Source of the DNA: an uncultured Christensenella sp. | GTDB taxonomy: Bacteria > Bacillota > Clostridia > Christensenellales > Pumilibacteraceae | Reading direction: 5' to 3' | Length of the DNA: 64,000 bases | Assembly: GCA_910579205.1 (NCBI GenBank) | Contig: CAJTTD010000004.1 | Location: 62,001 to 126,000, forward strand | Shown here: positions 25,814-34,266 of the stretch, piece after piece | Layout: every line of letters starts with the position of its first letter | Position numbering within the stretch: position 1 is the first letter of the stretch | Program-made: the position numbers and the translations under genes | Notes under the pieces: generated by a model | What the model saw: only the letters and a program-made list of their open reading frames with translations | Told to the model about the DNA's origin: nothing | The model's database searches: none

Positions 25814-27484
25814 TTGCAAAAAAAAGTTGTAGAGCCTGTTTTAAAGGTGATATTTTTAGGCGGCGTAGGCGAGATCGGTAAAAATATGACTGCGCTGGAG
25901 TTCGGCGGAGACATAATCATTATCGACTGCGGTTCTACTTTCCCCACGGCTGACACGCCGGGCGTGGACCTTATAATACCCGATCCCGCATACTTGTTGT
26001 TAAACAAAGATAAGATACGCGGCATAGTGGTTACGCACGGACATGAGGATCATATAGGATCGATACCGTATTTCTTGAAAGAGTGCAACGTTCCCGTATA
26101 CGGAACGCGTTTGACGCTTGCGCTTATCGAAAACAAACTGCGCGAAATGCACATAGACAACGCGCAGCTAAACGTAGTTCAACCCGGCAACGTGATATCG
26201 CTCGGTCGCGCGTTTAAGGTGGAGTTTGTAAAAGTATCTCACTCGATAGCCGGATCGTGCGCTTTGTCTATATCTACGCCCGTAGGCGTGGTTTTCCATA
26301 CGGGCGACTTTAAAGTCGATTATACTCCTATAGACGGCAACATGATAGACTTGCAGCGCATTGCGGAAATAGGCAAGCAAGGCGTATTGCTGTTACTGTG
26401 CGAAAGCACCAATGTCGAACGATCGGGCACGTCAATGAGCGAAGCCACCGTCGGAAGGTCGATGCGCAATATATTCAACGAGAATAAAGACCGCCGTTTG
26501 ATAATAGCGACTTTTGCGTCCAATATCCACAGACTGCAGCAAGTGATAGACCTTGCCGCGGAGTTCGGGAGGAAAGTCGCGTTTTCGGGACGTTCTATGA
26601 TAAACGTTGCGGAATGCGCGGCGCGCATAGGCGAACTTCGGCTCGACCGCAGCCAGATAGTTGATATAGAAAAAGTTAAAAACATAAACGACAGAGACCT
26701 TGTGATCTTGACTACGGGAAGTCAAGGCGAGCCGATGAGCGCATTGACGAGAATGGCTGCCGACGATTTTTCCAAAGTAAAACTCGGCTTTAACGATACT
26801 GTAATACTGTCGGCGCACCCCATTCCCGGCAACGAGCGCATGGTGTATACCGTGATAAACAATATATACCGCCACGGCGCGCGCGTTATATACGAAAGTC
26901 TTGCGGAACTTCACGTTTCGGGACACGCGTGCAGAGACGAGCTGTCGCTCATACACGCGCTGTTAAAACCTCAGTATTTTATACCCGTTCACGGCGAACA
27001 CAGACATCTTCAAAAGCACGCCGAACTTGCGGTGGCAATGGGCGAGCTTCCGTCGCATATAATAATAACGGATATCGGCGACTGCGTATACGTTTCGCAT
27101 AAAACGTTTAGAATAGGCGAGCAAGTCGCGTCGGGCAGTCTTTTGGTCGACGGCTTGGGCGTGGGCGATACGGACAGTTCTGTATTGCGCGACAGGAAGC
27201 ATTTGGCGGAAGACGGACTTCTTATAGCCGTTATTTGTATCGACGAGCTGTCGGGAACGGTATCCGCTATAGATATAACGTCGCGCGGGTTCGCTTACGA
27301 CAAGGATAACGAAGAGTTCTTTGAGAAATGCCGCGAAGACGTTCATCGCATACTTTCCAACTTCGATCTGCGCGAGTGCGACCGTGCGACGCTCAACAAT
27401 ACTATTAGGAAAGAGCTCAAGAACTATATATTTAAAAAGACGCGCAGAAGCCCTATGATCTTACCGATGGTGATAGATTGCTGA
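25814..27484 (+). CDS. rnjA: Ribonuclease J
   Basis: A 556-residue metallo-beta-lactamase-fold nuclease with a beta-CASP domain, acting as 5'-3' exonuclease and endonuclease in mRNA decay. HGHEDHIG near residue 77 supplies zinc ligands, GGVGEIGKNM marks the N-terminus, and the late PVHGEHRHL is the conserved beta-CASP histidine motif. Start: a TTG at 25814 with GGAGG eight bases upstream, rather than the ATG at 25799 that overlaps that Shine-Dalgarno; the TTG also gives the usual family N-terminus. The U32 gene overlaps its stop. Whether it is the J1 or J2 paralogue cannot be decided. Confidence 0.93.
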   Translation: MQKKVVEPVLKVIFLGGVGEIGKNMTALEFGGDIIIIDCGSTFPTADTPGVDLIIPDPAYLLLNKDKIRGIVVTHGHEDHIGSIPYFLKECNVPVYGTRLTLALIENKLREMHIDNAQLNVVQPGNVISLGRAFKVEFVKVSHSIAGSCALSISTPVGVVFHTGDFKVDYTPIDGNMIDLQRIAEIGKQGVLLLLCESTNVERSGTSMSEATVGRSMRNIFNENKDRRLIIATFASNIHRLQQVIDLAAEFGRKVAFSGRSMINVAECAARIGELRLDRSQIVDIEKVKNINDRDLVILTTGSQGEPMSALTRMAADDFSKVKLGFNDTVILSAHPIPGNERMVYTVINNIYRHGARVIYESLAELHVSGHACRDELSLIHALLKPQYFIPVHGEHRHLQKHAELAVAMGELPSHIIITDIGDCVYVSHKTFRIGEQVASGSLLVDGLGVGDTDSSVLRDRKHLAEDGLLIAVICIDELSGTVSAIDITSRGFAYDKDNEEFFEKCREDVHRILSNFDLRECDRATLNNTIRKELKNYIFKKTRRSPMILPMVIDC

Positions 27485-28734
27485 ACGATAAGTTTAACAT
27501 GACCGAATGCCGCGTCGCCGACGGCGAAAAAAAATCTCGCGCCTTGCAATGCGGCAGTGTAGAATTGCTCGCACCCGCGGGCGATATGCGCAAGCTCGAC
27601 GTCGCGCTCGAATACGGCGCGGACGCGGTATATATTGCGGGAAAAAAATTCGGTATGCGTGCGGCGTGCAAAAACTTCGATTACGACGGCTTAAAGACCG
27701 CGTCGCTCGCCGCGCACAGCAGACACAAAAAGTTTTATGTAACGCTCAATATTTTTCCGTTCGACGACGATTTAGCCGAGGTCGACGAATATTTAGACTA
27801 TCTCAGCAGTTTGCATGCGGACGGAGTTATAGTATCCGATTTGGGGTTGATAGACCGCATAGTCAAAGCGCATCCCAATATGCCGGTGCATGTGTCTACG
27901 CAAGCAAACGTTACGAACGCGGACACCGCGCGATTTTACGCCGATATGGGCGTTAAGCGTATCGTGCTTGCGCGCGAGCTGTCTCTCGATCAAATGCGTA
28001 AAATACGCGATAAACTGTCCGATAACGTGGAGCTTGAGGCGTTTGTGCACGGCGCGATGTGTATATCGTATTCTGGTAGATGTTTGTTGTCGGGATATCT
28101 GTCGGGGCGATCTGCCAACCGCGGTGAATGCATACAAACATGCAGAATGCGCTTTACACCCGAAAATACGGAAGAATCGCTCGACTTCGTTCAAGACGAC
28201 GGCACATATATATTCGGCGGCAACGATCTCAACATGATAGAACATGTGGGCGATCTTGTAGACGCGGGGATATCGTCGTTCAAGATAGAAGGGCGCGTAA
28301 AATCCGAATATTACGTCGGCTGCATAGTCAACGCTTACCGAAAAGCATTGTCGGCGTATTATGCGGGAACATCGGTTTCGGATATCTACATAAAAGAAAC
28401 GGCAAAAGCGCCCAACCGCGGTTTTAACACGGGATTTTATTACGGACAGCCGATACACGGAAAGACCGATCCCGTGTTTTACGAGTTTTGCGGCGTAGTC
28501 ATGAAAGACACCAAAGACGGCGCTGTAGTGGAAATGCGCAACCGCTTTAAAACGGGTGAAACGCTCGAGGCTTTGTCCGCAAACGACAGATACCACAACA
28601 ACGAGATCGTGATCCCCGTCATGTACGACGAGTGCGGGAATGAACTTACCGACGCAAAAAACGTTTGCCAGCGCGTATTGTTGCACGGCGTGCATTTGCC
28701 CGCTTTAGCTATGTTGCGCCGTCGCAGAGTGTGA
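27478..28734 (+). CDS. U32 family peptidase / tRNA hydroxylation protein
   Basis: A 418-residue protein of the U32 family, annotated as peptidases but shown in several bacteria to hydroxylate tRNA or rRNA (TrhP, RlhA). It has the signature ELLAPAGDM, GADAVYIAGKKFGMRA and the later FVHGAMCISYSGRC, with a Cys-rich set including GRC, GECIQTCR. The TTG start at 27478 overlaps the rnjA stop by 7 bases, suggesting coupling; an internal ATG at 27499 is an alternative. The family usually occurs as a pair in Firmicutes, but only one copy is here. The activity is family-level inference. Confidence 0.85.
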   Translation: MLNDKFNMTECRVADGEKKSRALQCGSVELLAPAGDMRKLDVALEYGADAVYIAGKKFGMRAACKNFDYDGLKTASLAAHSRHKKFYVTLNIFPFDDDLAEVDEYLDYLSSLHADGVIVSDLGLIDRIVKAHPNMPVHVSTQANVTNADTARFYADMGVKRIVLARELSLDQMRKIRDKLSDNVELEAFVHGAMCISYSGRCLLSGYLSGRSANRGECIQTCRMRFTPENTEESLDFVQDDGTYIFGGNDLNMIEHVGDLVDAGISSFKIEGRVKSEYYVGCIVNAYRKALSAYYAGTSVSDIYIKETAKAPNRGFNTGFYYGQPIHGKTDPVFYEFCGVVMKDTKDGAVVEMRNRFKTGETLEALSANDRYHNNEIVIPVMYDECGNELTDAKNVCQRVLLHGVHLPALAMLRRRRV

Positions 28735-28773
28735 TCGCATAAAAACCGAAATACGCTTGATATATGCAAACGC

Positions 28774-28802
28774 TTGCAATTACAATGCAATAGTGTTACA
28801 AT
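28774..28802 (+). promoter_or_regulatory. rnpB promoter
   Basis: TTGCAA (28774-28779), 17 bp, TACAAT (28797-28802). The expected start is at or next to the 5' strand of RNase P helix P1 (28807). Confidence 0.75.
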
Positions 28803-28806
28803 ATTT

Positions 28807-29119
28807 GCGAGATGACCGGACGGTTACGTTTTTAACGAGGAAAGTCCGAACACCGCAGGACAGAACGCCGGCTAACTACCGGTGAAGGCGACTTCAAGGA
28901 AAGTGCAACAGAAAATAACAGCCGCAAGGCAATGGTGAAAAGGCGAGGTAAGAGCTCACCGTCAAAGCGGTAACGCTTTGAGCCGTGTAAACCCCGTTCG
29001 GTGCAAGACATAAGGATCAAGGTTGTCCGCCGTCCTTTAGAATCGCTGGACCGTATCGGCAACGATGCGGCAAGATAGATGACCGTCATAACAGAATTCG
29101 GCTTACGGGTCAGTCTCGC
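28807..29119 (+). ncRNA. rnpB: RNase P RNA
   Basis: The catalytic RNA of RNase P, which matures tRNA 5' ends. The universal GAGGAAAGTCCG is at 28837-28848, the AGATAGATGACCGTC core near 29074 and ACAGAA...GGCTTA from 29091. The ends pair as helix P1: GCGAGA (28807-28812) with TCTCGC (29114-29119), extended by TGACC/GGTCA. Length is about 313 nt. An own promoter precedes it and a perfect-palindrome terminator follows. An RnpM/YlxR-type protein that modulates RNase P is encoded at 59129-59410. Confidence 0.95.
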
Positions 29120-29147
29120 GCCCACAGACATGTCTGTGGGCATTTTT
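29120..29147. terminator. rnpB terminator shared with sigK
   Basis: A perfect 22-bp palindrome (29120-29141) followed by a T-run. It sits between convergent rnpB and sigK. Confidence 0.85.
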
Positions 29148-29154
29148 ATATTCT

Positions 29155-29835
29155 TTATGTAATTGCTTTGGCGATTTTGGCGATCGCGCGCTTTTCTATA
29201 CGCGAAACATAAGAGCGCGAGATCTTAAGCTTTTTGGCTACTTGCGATTGAGTGTATGCCGTTTTGTCGTACAGCCCGTATCGCATGGATATGACTTCAA
29301 GCTCGCTCTCTGTCAAAATCTGCGGCATTATCTTTTTTATTTTTTCGAGAACTATGTTGTTTTCAATATCGTCGTAGCCGTTATTCGGTTGCGGTATAAC
29401 GTCCATGAGCGCTATATCGTTGCCGTCTTTATCCGTGCCTACCGGCTCGAAAAGACTGACAGACTGTCTGTGTTTTTTATTGGCGCGTATGTACATCAAT
29501 ATTTCGTTTTCTATGCATTTGGCTGCGTAGGTCGTTAATTGACAACCCTTGTCGCATTCAAACGTTTCTATGCCTTTGATAAGTCCTATGCTTCCTACGC
29601 TTATAAGATCGTCCGCTTCGCCCGCATTATTGTACTTTTTTACTATATGTGCGACTAAACGCAGATTGTGCCGCACAAGTATATCGTAAGCTTCGCGGTC
29701 GCCGTTTTTATAGCGTTTTAAATATTCTTTTTCCTCGTCCGCAGTCAACGGTTTGGGAAAGGAGCCGTTGTTGTTTACGAACGACGTAAAGAAAAAAATG
29801 CGCGATAAGAACGACATAAACGTTTCTATTATCAT
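29155..29835 (-). CDS. sigK: RNA polymerase sporulation sigma factor, pro-sigma-K
   Basis: A 226-residue sigma-70 factor. The segment FPKPLTADEEKEYLKRY followed by NLRLVAHIVKKY and the DKDGN..LMDV region identify sigma-K rather than sigma-E. Region 4 ends with ISRSYVSRIEKRA. The first 18 residues are hydrophobic and end in FTS, matching the pro-sequence cut by SpoIVFB in Bacillus (there LVS before YVKNN, here FTS before FVNNN). The start ATG at 29835 has GAGGTGG just upstream. The gene is continuous, with no skin element. Role: late mother-cell genes for coat and spore maturation. Confidence 0.92.
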   Translation of the reverse strand: MIIETFMSFLSRIFFFTSFVNNNGSFPKPLTADEEKEYLKRYKNGDREAYDILVRHNLRLVAHIVKKYNNAGEADDLISVGSIGLIKGIETFECDKGCQLTTYAAKCIENEILMYIRANKKHRQSVSLFEPVGTDKDGNDIALMDVIPQPNNGYDDIENNIVLEKIKKIMPQILTESELEVISMRYGLYDKTAYTQSQVAKKLKISRSYVSRIEKRAIAKIAKAIT

Positions 29836-29923
29836 GATACCACCTCGGACCTTATGACGGTCGCTTTATATTGAAGAGCGAGCTGAGCGTACGATCGCCG
29901 CGCTCGGAGCAAAAGACTTTTTA

Positions 29924-29951
29924 TGTATATGACGAACTTTGTCGAATTTTG
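29924..29951 (-). promoter_or_regulatory. Possible sigma-E-like promoter of sigK
   Basis: On the minus strand CAAAATT (29951-29945), 13 bp, CATATACA (29931-29924), close to the sigma-E consensus with one mismatch in the -10. This would leave a leader of about 80 nt. The evidence is modest. Confidence 0.3.
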
Positions 29952-30051
29952 CCTGTCCGCTCAAATTAGCATTGCTGCGGTATAAAATACGTCGGATAGC
30001 CGAAACGCGCCGTCATGGGCATTTTGCCGTTATAAAATTGTTGTAATTATC

Positions 30052-30080
30052 TTGCATTTGAAGAAATTATCTGTTACAAT
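30052..30080 (+). promoter_or_regulatory. Promoter of the GT-C-like gene
   Basis: TTGCAT (30052-30057), 17 bp, TACAAT (30075-30080). Start near 30087 with GAGAGG directly before the ATG, so a very short leader. Confidence 0.65.
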
Positions 30081-30092
30081 AGGTGCGAGAGG

Positions 30093-31616
30093 ATGGGTAT
30101 TTTGAATTTTTTATCGCAGATAACAGCCAATATCGCTGCAGACATTACGGTCGTATTGTTTTTGTCGTTGATGACGATAGGCTCTGTAATAGGAGTTATA
30201 GTATTGCTTTGCAAACATGCGGACGACGGACAAGCCGCTTGTAAAAAGCTGACGCTCGCATTGGTTTTGGCGGTCGGTTTTTTGCTTAGGCTCGCATTTG
30301 CATTGTGCGTTAGAGGCAATCGCGCCGATTATAGGCTGTTTGCCGACATGTTCGATCATTTGCGCACGAGCGGTTTGTACGGATACTACGACGGCGACGC
30401 GTCGAAAACTCTGTATCCCGTCGTGTACTTTGTATATTTGATATTCGGCTCTGTCTCTAACGCGACGGGTCTGTCCGATTTTGCGCTCGGCGAGCAGTTT
30501 ATGATAAAGCTCCCGCTTATCGCCGCGGACATACTTACCGCGTTTGCCGTTTATAAGACGGCGAGCAAATATTTCAACGCGCGTATCGGTTGCGTACTGT
30601 GCGCTTTCATGTGCGTATGCCCCATATTTTTCGTCGGTTCGGTACTGTGGACGTCGCCGTTGGCGTTTACAGCATGTTTCATATGTTTTGCGCTTTACTT
30701 TTTGGCGCGAAAAAACTATGCGGTTACGATAGCATTCGCAACGCTTTCGGCATTTTCGAGCAAGGAAGGTATATATATATTCCCGATAATAGCGGTGTTT
30801 AGCATTTACCACATCGTTCGTGCGGCGCGCAATATCAAGACCGATGCGCCGCGCGGCAAAACATTGCTCTCCAACGAATACAACGCTGTATTTACCGTGC
30901 CGATAAGTTTTGTTCTGTCGGTAACGGCGGTGTATCTTATAGGTTTGTTTATGACCGCGTCGTACAGCTATAATATTTTCAAATATCTAAACGAGTTCGT
31001 GATTGTACCGCTTTCTCGTTGGAAGTATTTCACTTATAACGGACTGAGCATATACGCACTGTTCAATCGCAACGGACAAATGCCGAGCGCGCGTTTTCCC
31101 ACATGGGTGTTCGTCGGCATTTTTGCGGCGATATTGCTCGCGGTAACGTGCGTCGTATATTTTACAAAGCGTAACAGAGCCACTATGGTAATGCTCGCGG
31201 CATACGCGCTCTTTACCATGCAAATATATTATCCCGGTTCGTCGGCAGTCGGAATGCAGTTGTCGCTTGCGGCGCTTGCGGCAGCTTATGCGCTCGTGCG
31301 CGACAAGCGTTTGCTGTACGTCTTGTTTTTGAGCGGTCTTGCTTACGTTGTAAACACGACGGGCGCGCTCGCTTATGCGGGATATCTCAACAATTCCGCT
31401 GACTATGTTTTTGCCGAGCTTGCGCAAGGCTACGACCTTTTGAAAGGCGGTGCGGCGGCTCTCGTTATAACTTGTTCGGCGTTGTGCGTGGTAGCGCATT
31501 TGTATTTTACGGCGGTTACGGTCAGCGTGGGAATGACGGGTCAGAAAAAAGTTCTGTGTCGTAACGACAGAATAGGCGGAAGCATCAAGGAGTTTTTCGC
31601 GGGGAAAGGAAAATAA
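30093..31616 (+). CDS. Polytopic membrane protein, GT-C-like glycosyltransferase
   Basis: A 507-residue protein with about 11-12 hydrophobic helices. The first external loop carries an Asp (RADYRLFADMF) followed by GLYGYYDGDASKTLYP, resembling the D..F...G..FY...YPP pattern of GT-C enzymes (GT39/GT87 group) that transfer sugars from polyprenyl-phosphate donors. The C-terminal 30 residues are basic and cytoplasmic. It lies directly before comM (1 base between), sharing its promoter. Sugar and acceptor are unknown; modification of surface proteins or cell-wall glycan is possible. Confidence 0.6.
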   Translation: MGILNFLSQITANIAADITVVLFLSLMTIGSVIGVIVLLCKHADDGQAACKKLTLALVLAVGFLLRLAFALCVRGNRADYRLFADMFDHLRTSGLYGYYDGDASKTLYPVVYFVYLIFGSVSNATGLSDFALGEQFMIKLPLIAADILTAFAVYKTASKYFNARIGCVLCAFMCVCPIFFVGSVLWTSPLAFTACFICFALYFLARKNYAVTIAFATLSAFSSKEGIYIFPIIAVFSIYHIVRAARNIKTDAPRGKTLLSNEYNAVFTVPISFVLSVTAVYLIGLFMTASYSYNIFKYLNEFVIVPLSRWKYFTYNGLSIYALFNRNGQMPSARFPTWVFVGIFAAILLAVTCVVYFTKRNRATMVMLAAYALFTMQIYYPGSSAVGMQLSLAALAAAYALVRDKRLLYVLFLSGLAYVVNTTGALAYAGYLNNSADYVFAELAQGYDLLKGGAAALVITCSALCVVAHLYFTAVTVSVGMTGQKKVLCRNDRIGGSIKEFFAGKGK

Positions 31617-31617
31617 G

Positions 31618-33162
31618 GTGTTAGCTAAAATAAACAGTTACGCTCTTTACGGATTGGACGGGTACGGCGTAACGGTGGAAGTGGATATTCATGCGGGGCT
31701 GCCGTCAATAGACGTTGTGGGGCTGCCCGACGCCGCGATAAAGGAAGCGAGAGAGCGCGTGCGTTCGGCGGTAAAAAACAGCGGTTATGACTTTTCTCCG
31801 AGGAAGATCACGGTCAATCTCGCGCCCGCACATACAAAAAAGGAAGGTTCTCTTTTCGACCTTGCGATAGCGCTCGGCATACTGTGCGCGACAGAGCAAG
31901 CGGGCGTGGACGAAAATAAAAAACCGTTGCCTTCTGTAGGCGACTATGTGTTTTTAGGCGAACTTTCGCTGTCGGGCGGAGTATGTAAAGTAAACGGCGT
32001 TATGCCCATACTGATCGCGGCGCGCGAACGCGGATGTAAAAAGATAGTGATACCGAGCGCCAACATCAACGAAGCAAAGTACATACGCGGCATAGACGTA
32101 TATGCAGTAAGCACTCTTAAAGAGGCTGTGGAACTTATGAACGGCGCGGACGTTCCGCCTATAGAAAAAAGCGACGTAGTTATATCGAGCGGAAGACAGT
32201 GCAGCGAAGATCTTAAATTCGTAAAAGGTCAGTACTCCGCCAAACGCGCATTGGAAATAGCCGCGGCAGGCGGGCACAATATCATAATGATAGGTCCGCC
32301 GGGCGGCGGAAAAACAATGCTCGCCAAATGTCTTTCGGGGATATTGCCCGACATGACCGAGCTAGAAGCTCTGGAAACCACAAAGATCCATTCTGTAGCG
32401 GGCATACTCGACGAAACCGTAGGCATAGTAACCGAACGCCCGTTCCGCAGTCCGCATCATACTGCGAGCAAGATCGCGCTCACGGGCGGAGGATCTGCGG
32501 CGCGCCCGGGAGAGATCAGCTACGCGCATAACGGCGTACTGTTTTTGGACGAGTTGCCCGAGTATCCGCGCAACGTGCTGGAAATATTGCGTCAACCGCT
32601 CGAAGACGGTGTTATAACAGTGTCTCGCGTTTCGCGGTCTGTGGAATATCCCGCCGATCTCATGCTTGTCGCGAGCATGAATCCTTGTCCGTGCGGCTAT
32701 AGCGGCTCGGCTGCGCACGACTGCTCGTGTACGCCGTCGCAGATACAGAAATACATGTCGAGAATATCCGGGCCGTTGCTGGATAGGATAGATCTGCACG
32801 TGGAAGTGGACGAGGTGCGGTACGACGAACTGTCGAGCGACGTTTATGCGGAAAGCTCTGCCGCCGTTAAAGAACGGGTAAATGCGGCGCGAGCATTGCA
32901 GACCGCGCGGTATAAGGGAACTGGCGTTCATTCAAATGCGGGCATGACGAGCGTCATGATAAAGCGCTATTGCAAACTCGACGCGGCGGGAGAACGCATA
33001 CTGTCGAGCGCTTTTGACAAACTCGGGTTGTCGGCGCGCGCGTATACGCGCATACTCAAGGTGGCGCGCACTATAGCCGATCTCGACGGCGCTGCGGATA
33101 TATCGTCCAAACATGTCGCGGAAGCCGTAATGTACAGATCTCTCGACAAGGCGGTGAAGTAG
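31618..33162 (+). CDS. comM: YifB/ComM family Mg-chelatase-like AAA+ ATPase
   Basis: A 514-residue AAA+ protein. The N-terminal half is the Lon-protease-like ChlI domain (VDIHAGLPSIDVVGLPDAAIKEARERVR). Walker A is GPPGGGKT and Walker B LFLDELPE; a C-terminal helical domain follows. ComM is a branch-migration helicase that helps integrate DNA during natural transformation. Its pairing with dprA, 1 base downstream, supports a recombination role. GTG start with a purine-rich GGGGAAAGG region upstream. Strong family call. Confidence 0.92.
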   Translation: MLAKINSYALYGLDGYGVTVEVDIHAGLPSIDVVGLPDAAIKEARERVRSAVKNSGYDFSPRKITVNLAPAHTKKEGSLFDLAIALGILCATEQAGVDENKKPLPSVGDYVFLGELSLSGGVCKVNGVMPILIAARERGCKKIVIPSANINEAKYIRGIDVYAVSTLKEAVELMNGADVPPIEKSDVVISSGRQCSEDLKFVKGQYSAKRALEIAAAGGHNIIMIGPPGGGKTMLAKCLSGILPDMTELEALETTKIHSVAGILDETVGIVTERPFRSPHHTASKIALTGGGSAARPGEISYAHNGVLFLDELPEYPRNVLEILRQPLEDGVITVSRVSRSVEYPADLMLVASMNPCPCGYSGSAAHDCSCTPSQIQKYMSRISGPLLDRIDLHVEVDEVRYDELSSDVYAESSAAVKERVNAARALQTARYKGTGVHSNAGMTSVMIKRYCKLDAAGERILSSAFDKLGLSARAYTRILKVARTIADLDGAADISSKHVAEAVMYRSLDKAVK

Positions 33163-33163
33163 T

Positions 33164-34237
33164 ATGTTACTGTCCGATGTGTATCTGTGGCTGTCGCAAT
33201 CGCGCATAGCGACTTCCAAACTCAATAGGATATTGGATAAGATCCCCGCAACGCGATTGTGGGATCAGTTCGACGCAGAGGGGAAATATCTTCTCGACGA
33301 CAAAACGTTCAGTGCGTTAAAACGCACGCGAAGCACAGACTTTATAGAGCGCGCCAAGCAGTATTTAAAATTAAACAATATAGAATACGTTACGAGAGCG
33401 GATCCCGTGTTTCCCACGGCGCTTGCGCAGAGCGAAGTAAATCCGCCCGTCGTCTTGTACTATAAAGGCGATCTCGGCATTTTGCGCGAGCCGTGCATTG
33501 CGGTCGTGGGGACGCGCAGAGCATCGCAGTACGGAAAATACGTAACCGAAAAAATAGTGAGCGAGCTTGCCGAAAAGTTTACGATAGTCAGCGGATTGGC
33601 TACGGGCATAGACGGCTTCGCGCATGCCGCCGCGTTGAATGCGGGCGGAAAAACGGCTGCGGTGTTGGGCAGCGGACTATTCAACGTTACGCCCGTATCC
33701 AACCTAAAACTGTTTGACGAGATATGTTCAAAGGGTATAGTGATGAGCGAATATCCGCCCGACACTCATGCGTCCGAATACACGTTCCCGCAACGCAACA
33801 GAATAATAAGCGGGCTTTGTCGAGGCGTGCTTGTTGTGGAGGCGGCTAATAAGAGCGGCTCTCTTATAACGGCGGACTGCGCGCTCGAGCAAGGCAGAGA
33901 CGTATTTGCGGTGCCTGGCGATATTGATAAGCCGCGCTCGTTCGGAACAAACAAGCTTATAGTGCAAGGCGCGACAGCCGTAACTTGCGCGCAAGATATT
34001 TTCGATCATTACGATATTTCGCGCGTCAAGCGCAAATCACGCAGCCGAACGGACGAACTCGATCTGGTGGAACGGCGCATTTTGGATATACTAAACGACG
34101 GAGAAAAGTCGTTCGATGCGCTCGCCGAGACGAGCGGACTTTCCGTTTCGGAACTGAATACCGCGCTGTCGACGCTCATGATATTCGGATTGATCCGCGA
34201 GCGGTCGAAAAATATATATTGCGCAACGCAAGAATAA
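33164..34237 (+). CDS. dprA: DNA-processing protein DprA
   Basis: A 357-residue DprA/Smf protein that loads RecA on incoming single-stranded DNA. A SAM-like N-terminal part is followed by the Rossmann core with VVGTRRAS, SGLATGID, VLGSG and the FPQRNRIISGL motif. A C-terminal winged helix (DLVERRILDILNDGEKSFDALAE) is present. Length is typical. It sits between comM and topA, as in many Firmicutes. Confidence 0.95.
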   Translation: MLLSDVYLWLSQSRIATSKLNRILDKIPATRLWDQFDAEGKYLLDDKTFSALKRTRSTDFIERAKQYLKLNNIEYVTRADPVFPTALAQSEVNPPVVLYYKGDLGILREPCIAVVGTRRASQYGKYVTEKIVSELAEKFTIVSGLATGIDGFAHAAALNAGGKTAAVLGSGLFNVTPVSNLKLFDEICSKGIVMSEYPPDTHASEYTFPQRNRIISGLCRGVLVVEAANKSGSLITADCALEQGRDVFAVPGDIDKPRSFGTNKLIVQGATAVTCAQDIFDHYDISRVKRKSRSRTDELDLVERRILDILNDGEKSFDALAETSGLSVSELNTALSTLMIFGLIRERSKNIYCATQE

Positions 34238-34266
34238 AGTTTAAGCGTAATAAGGAGAAGTCAATC

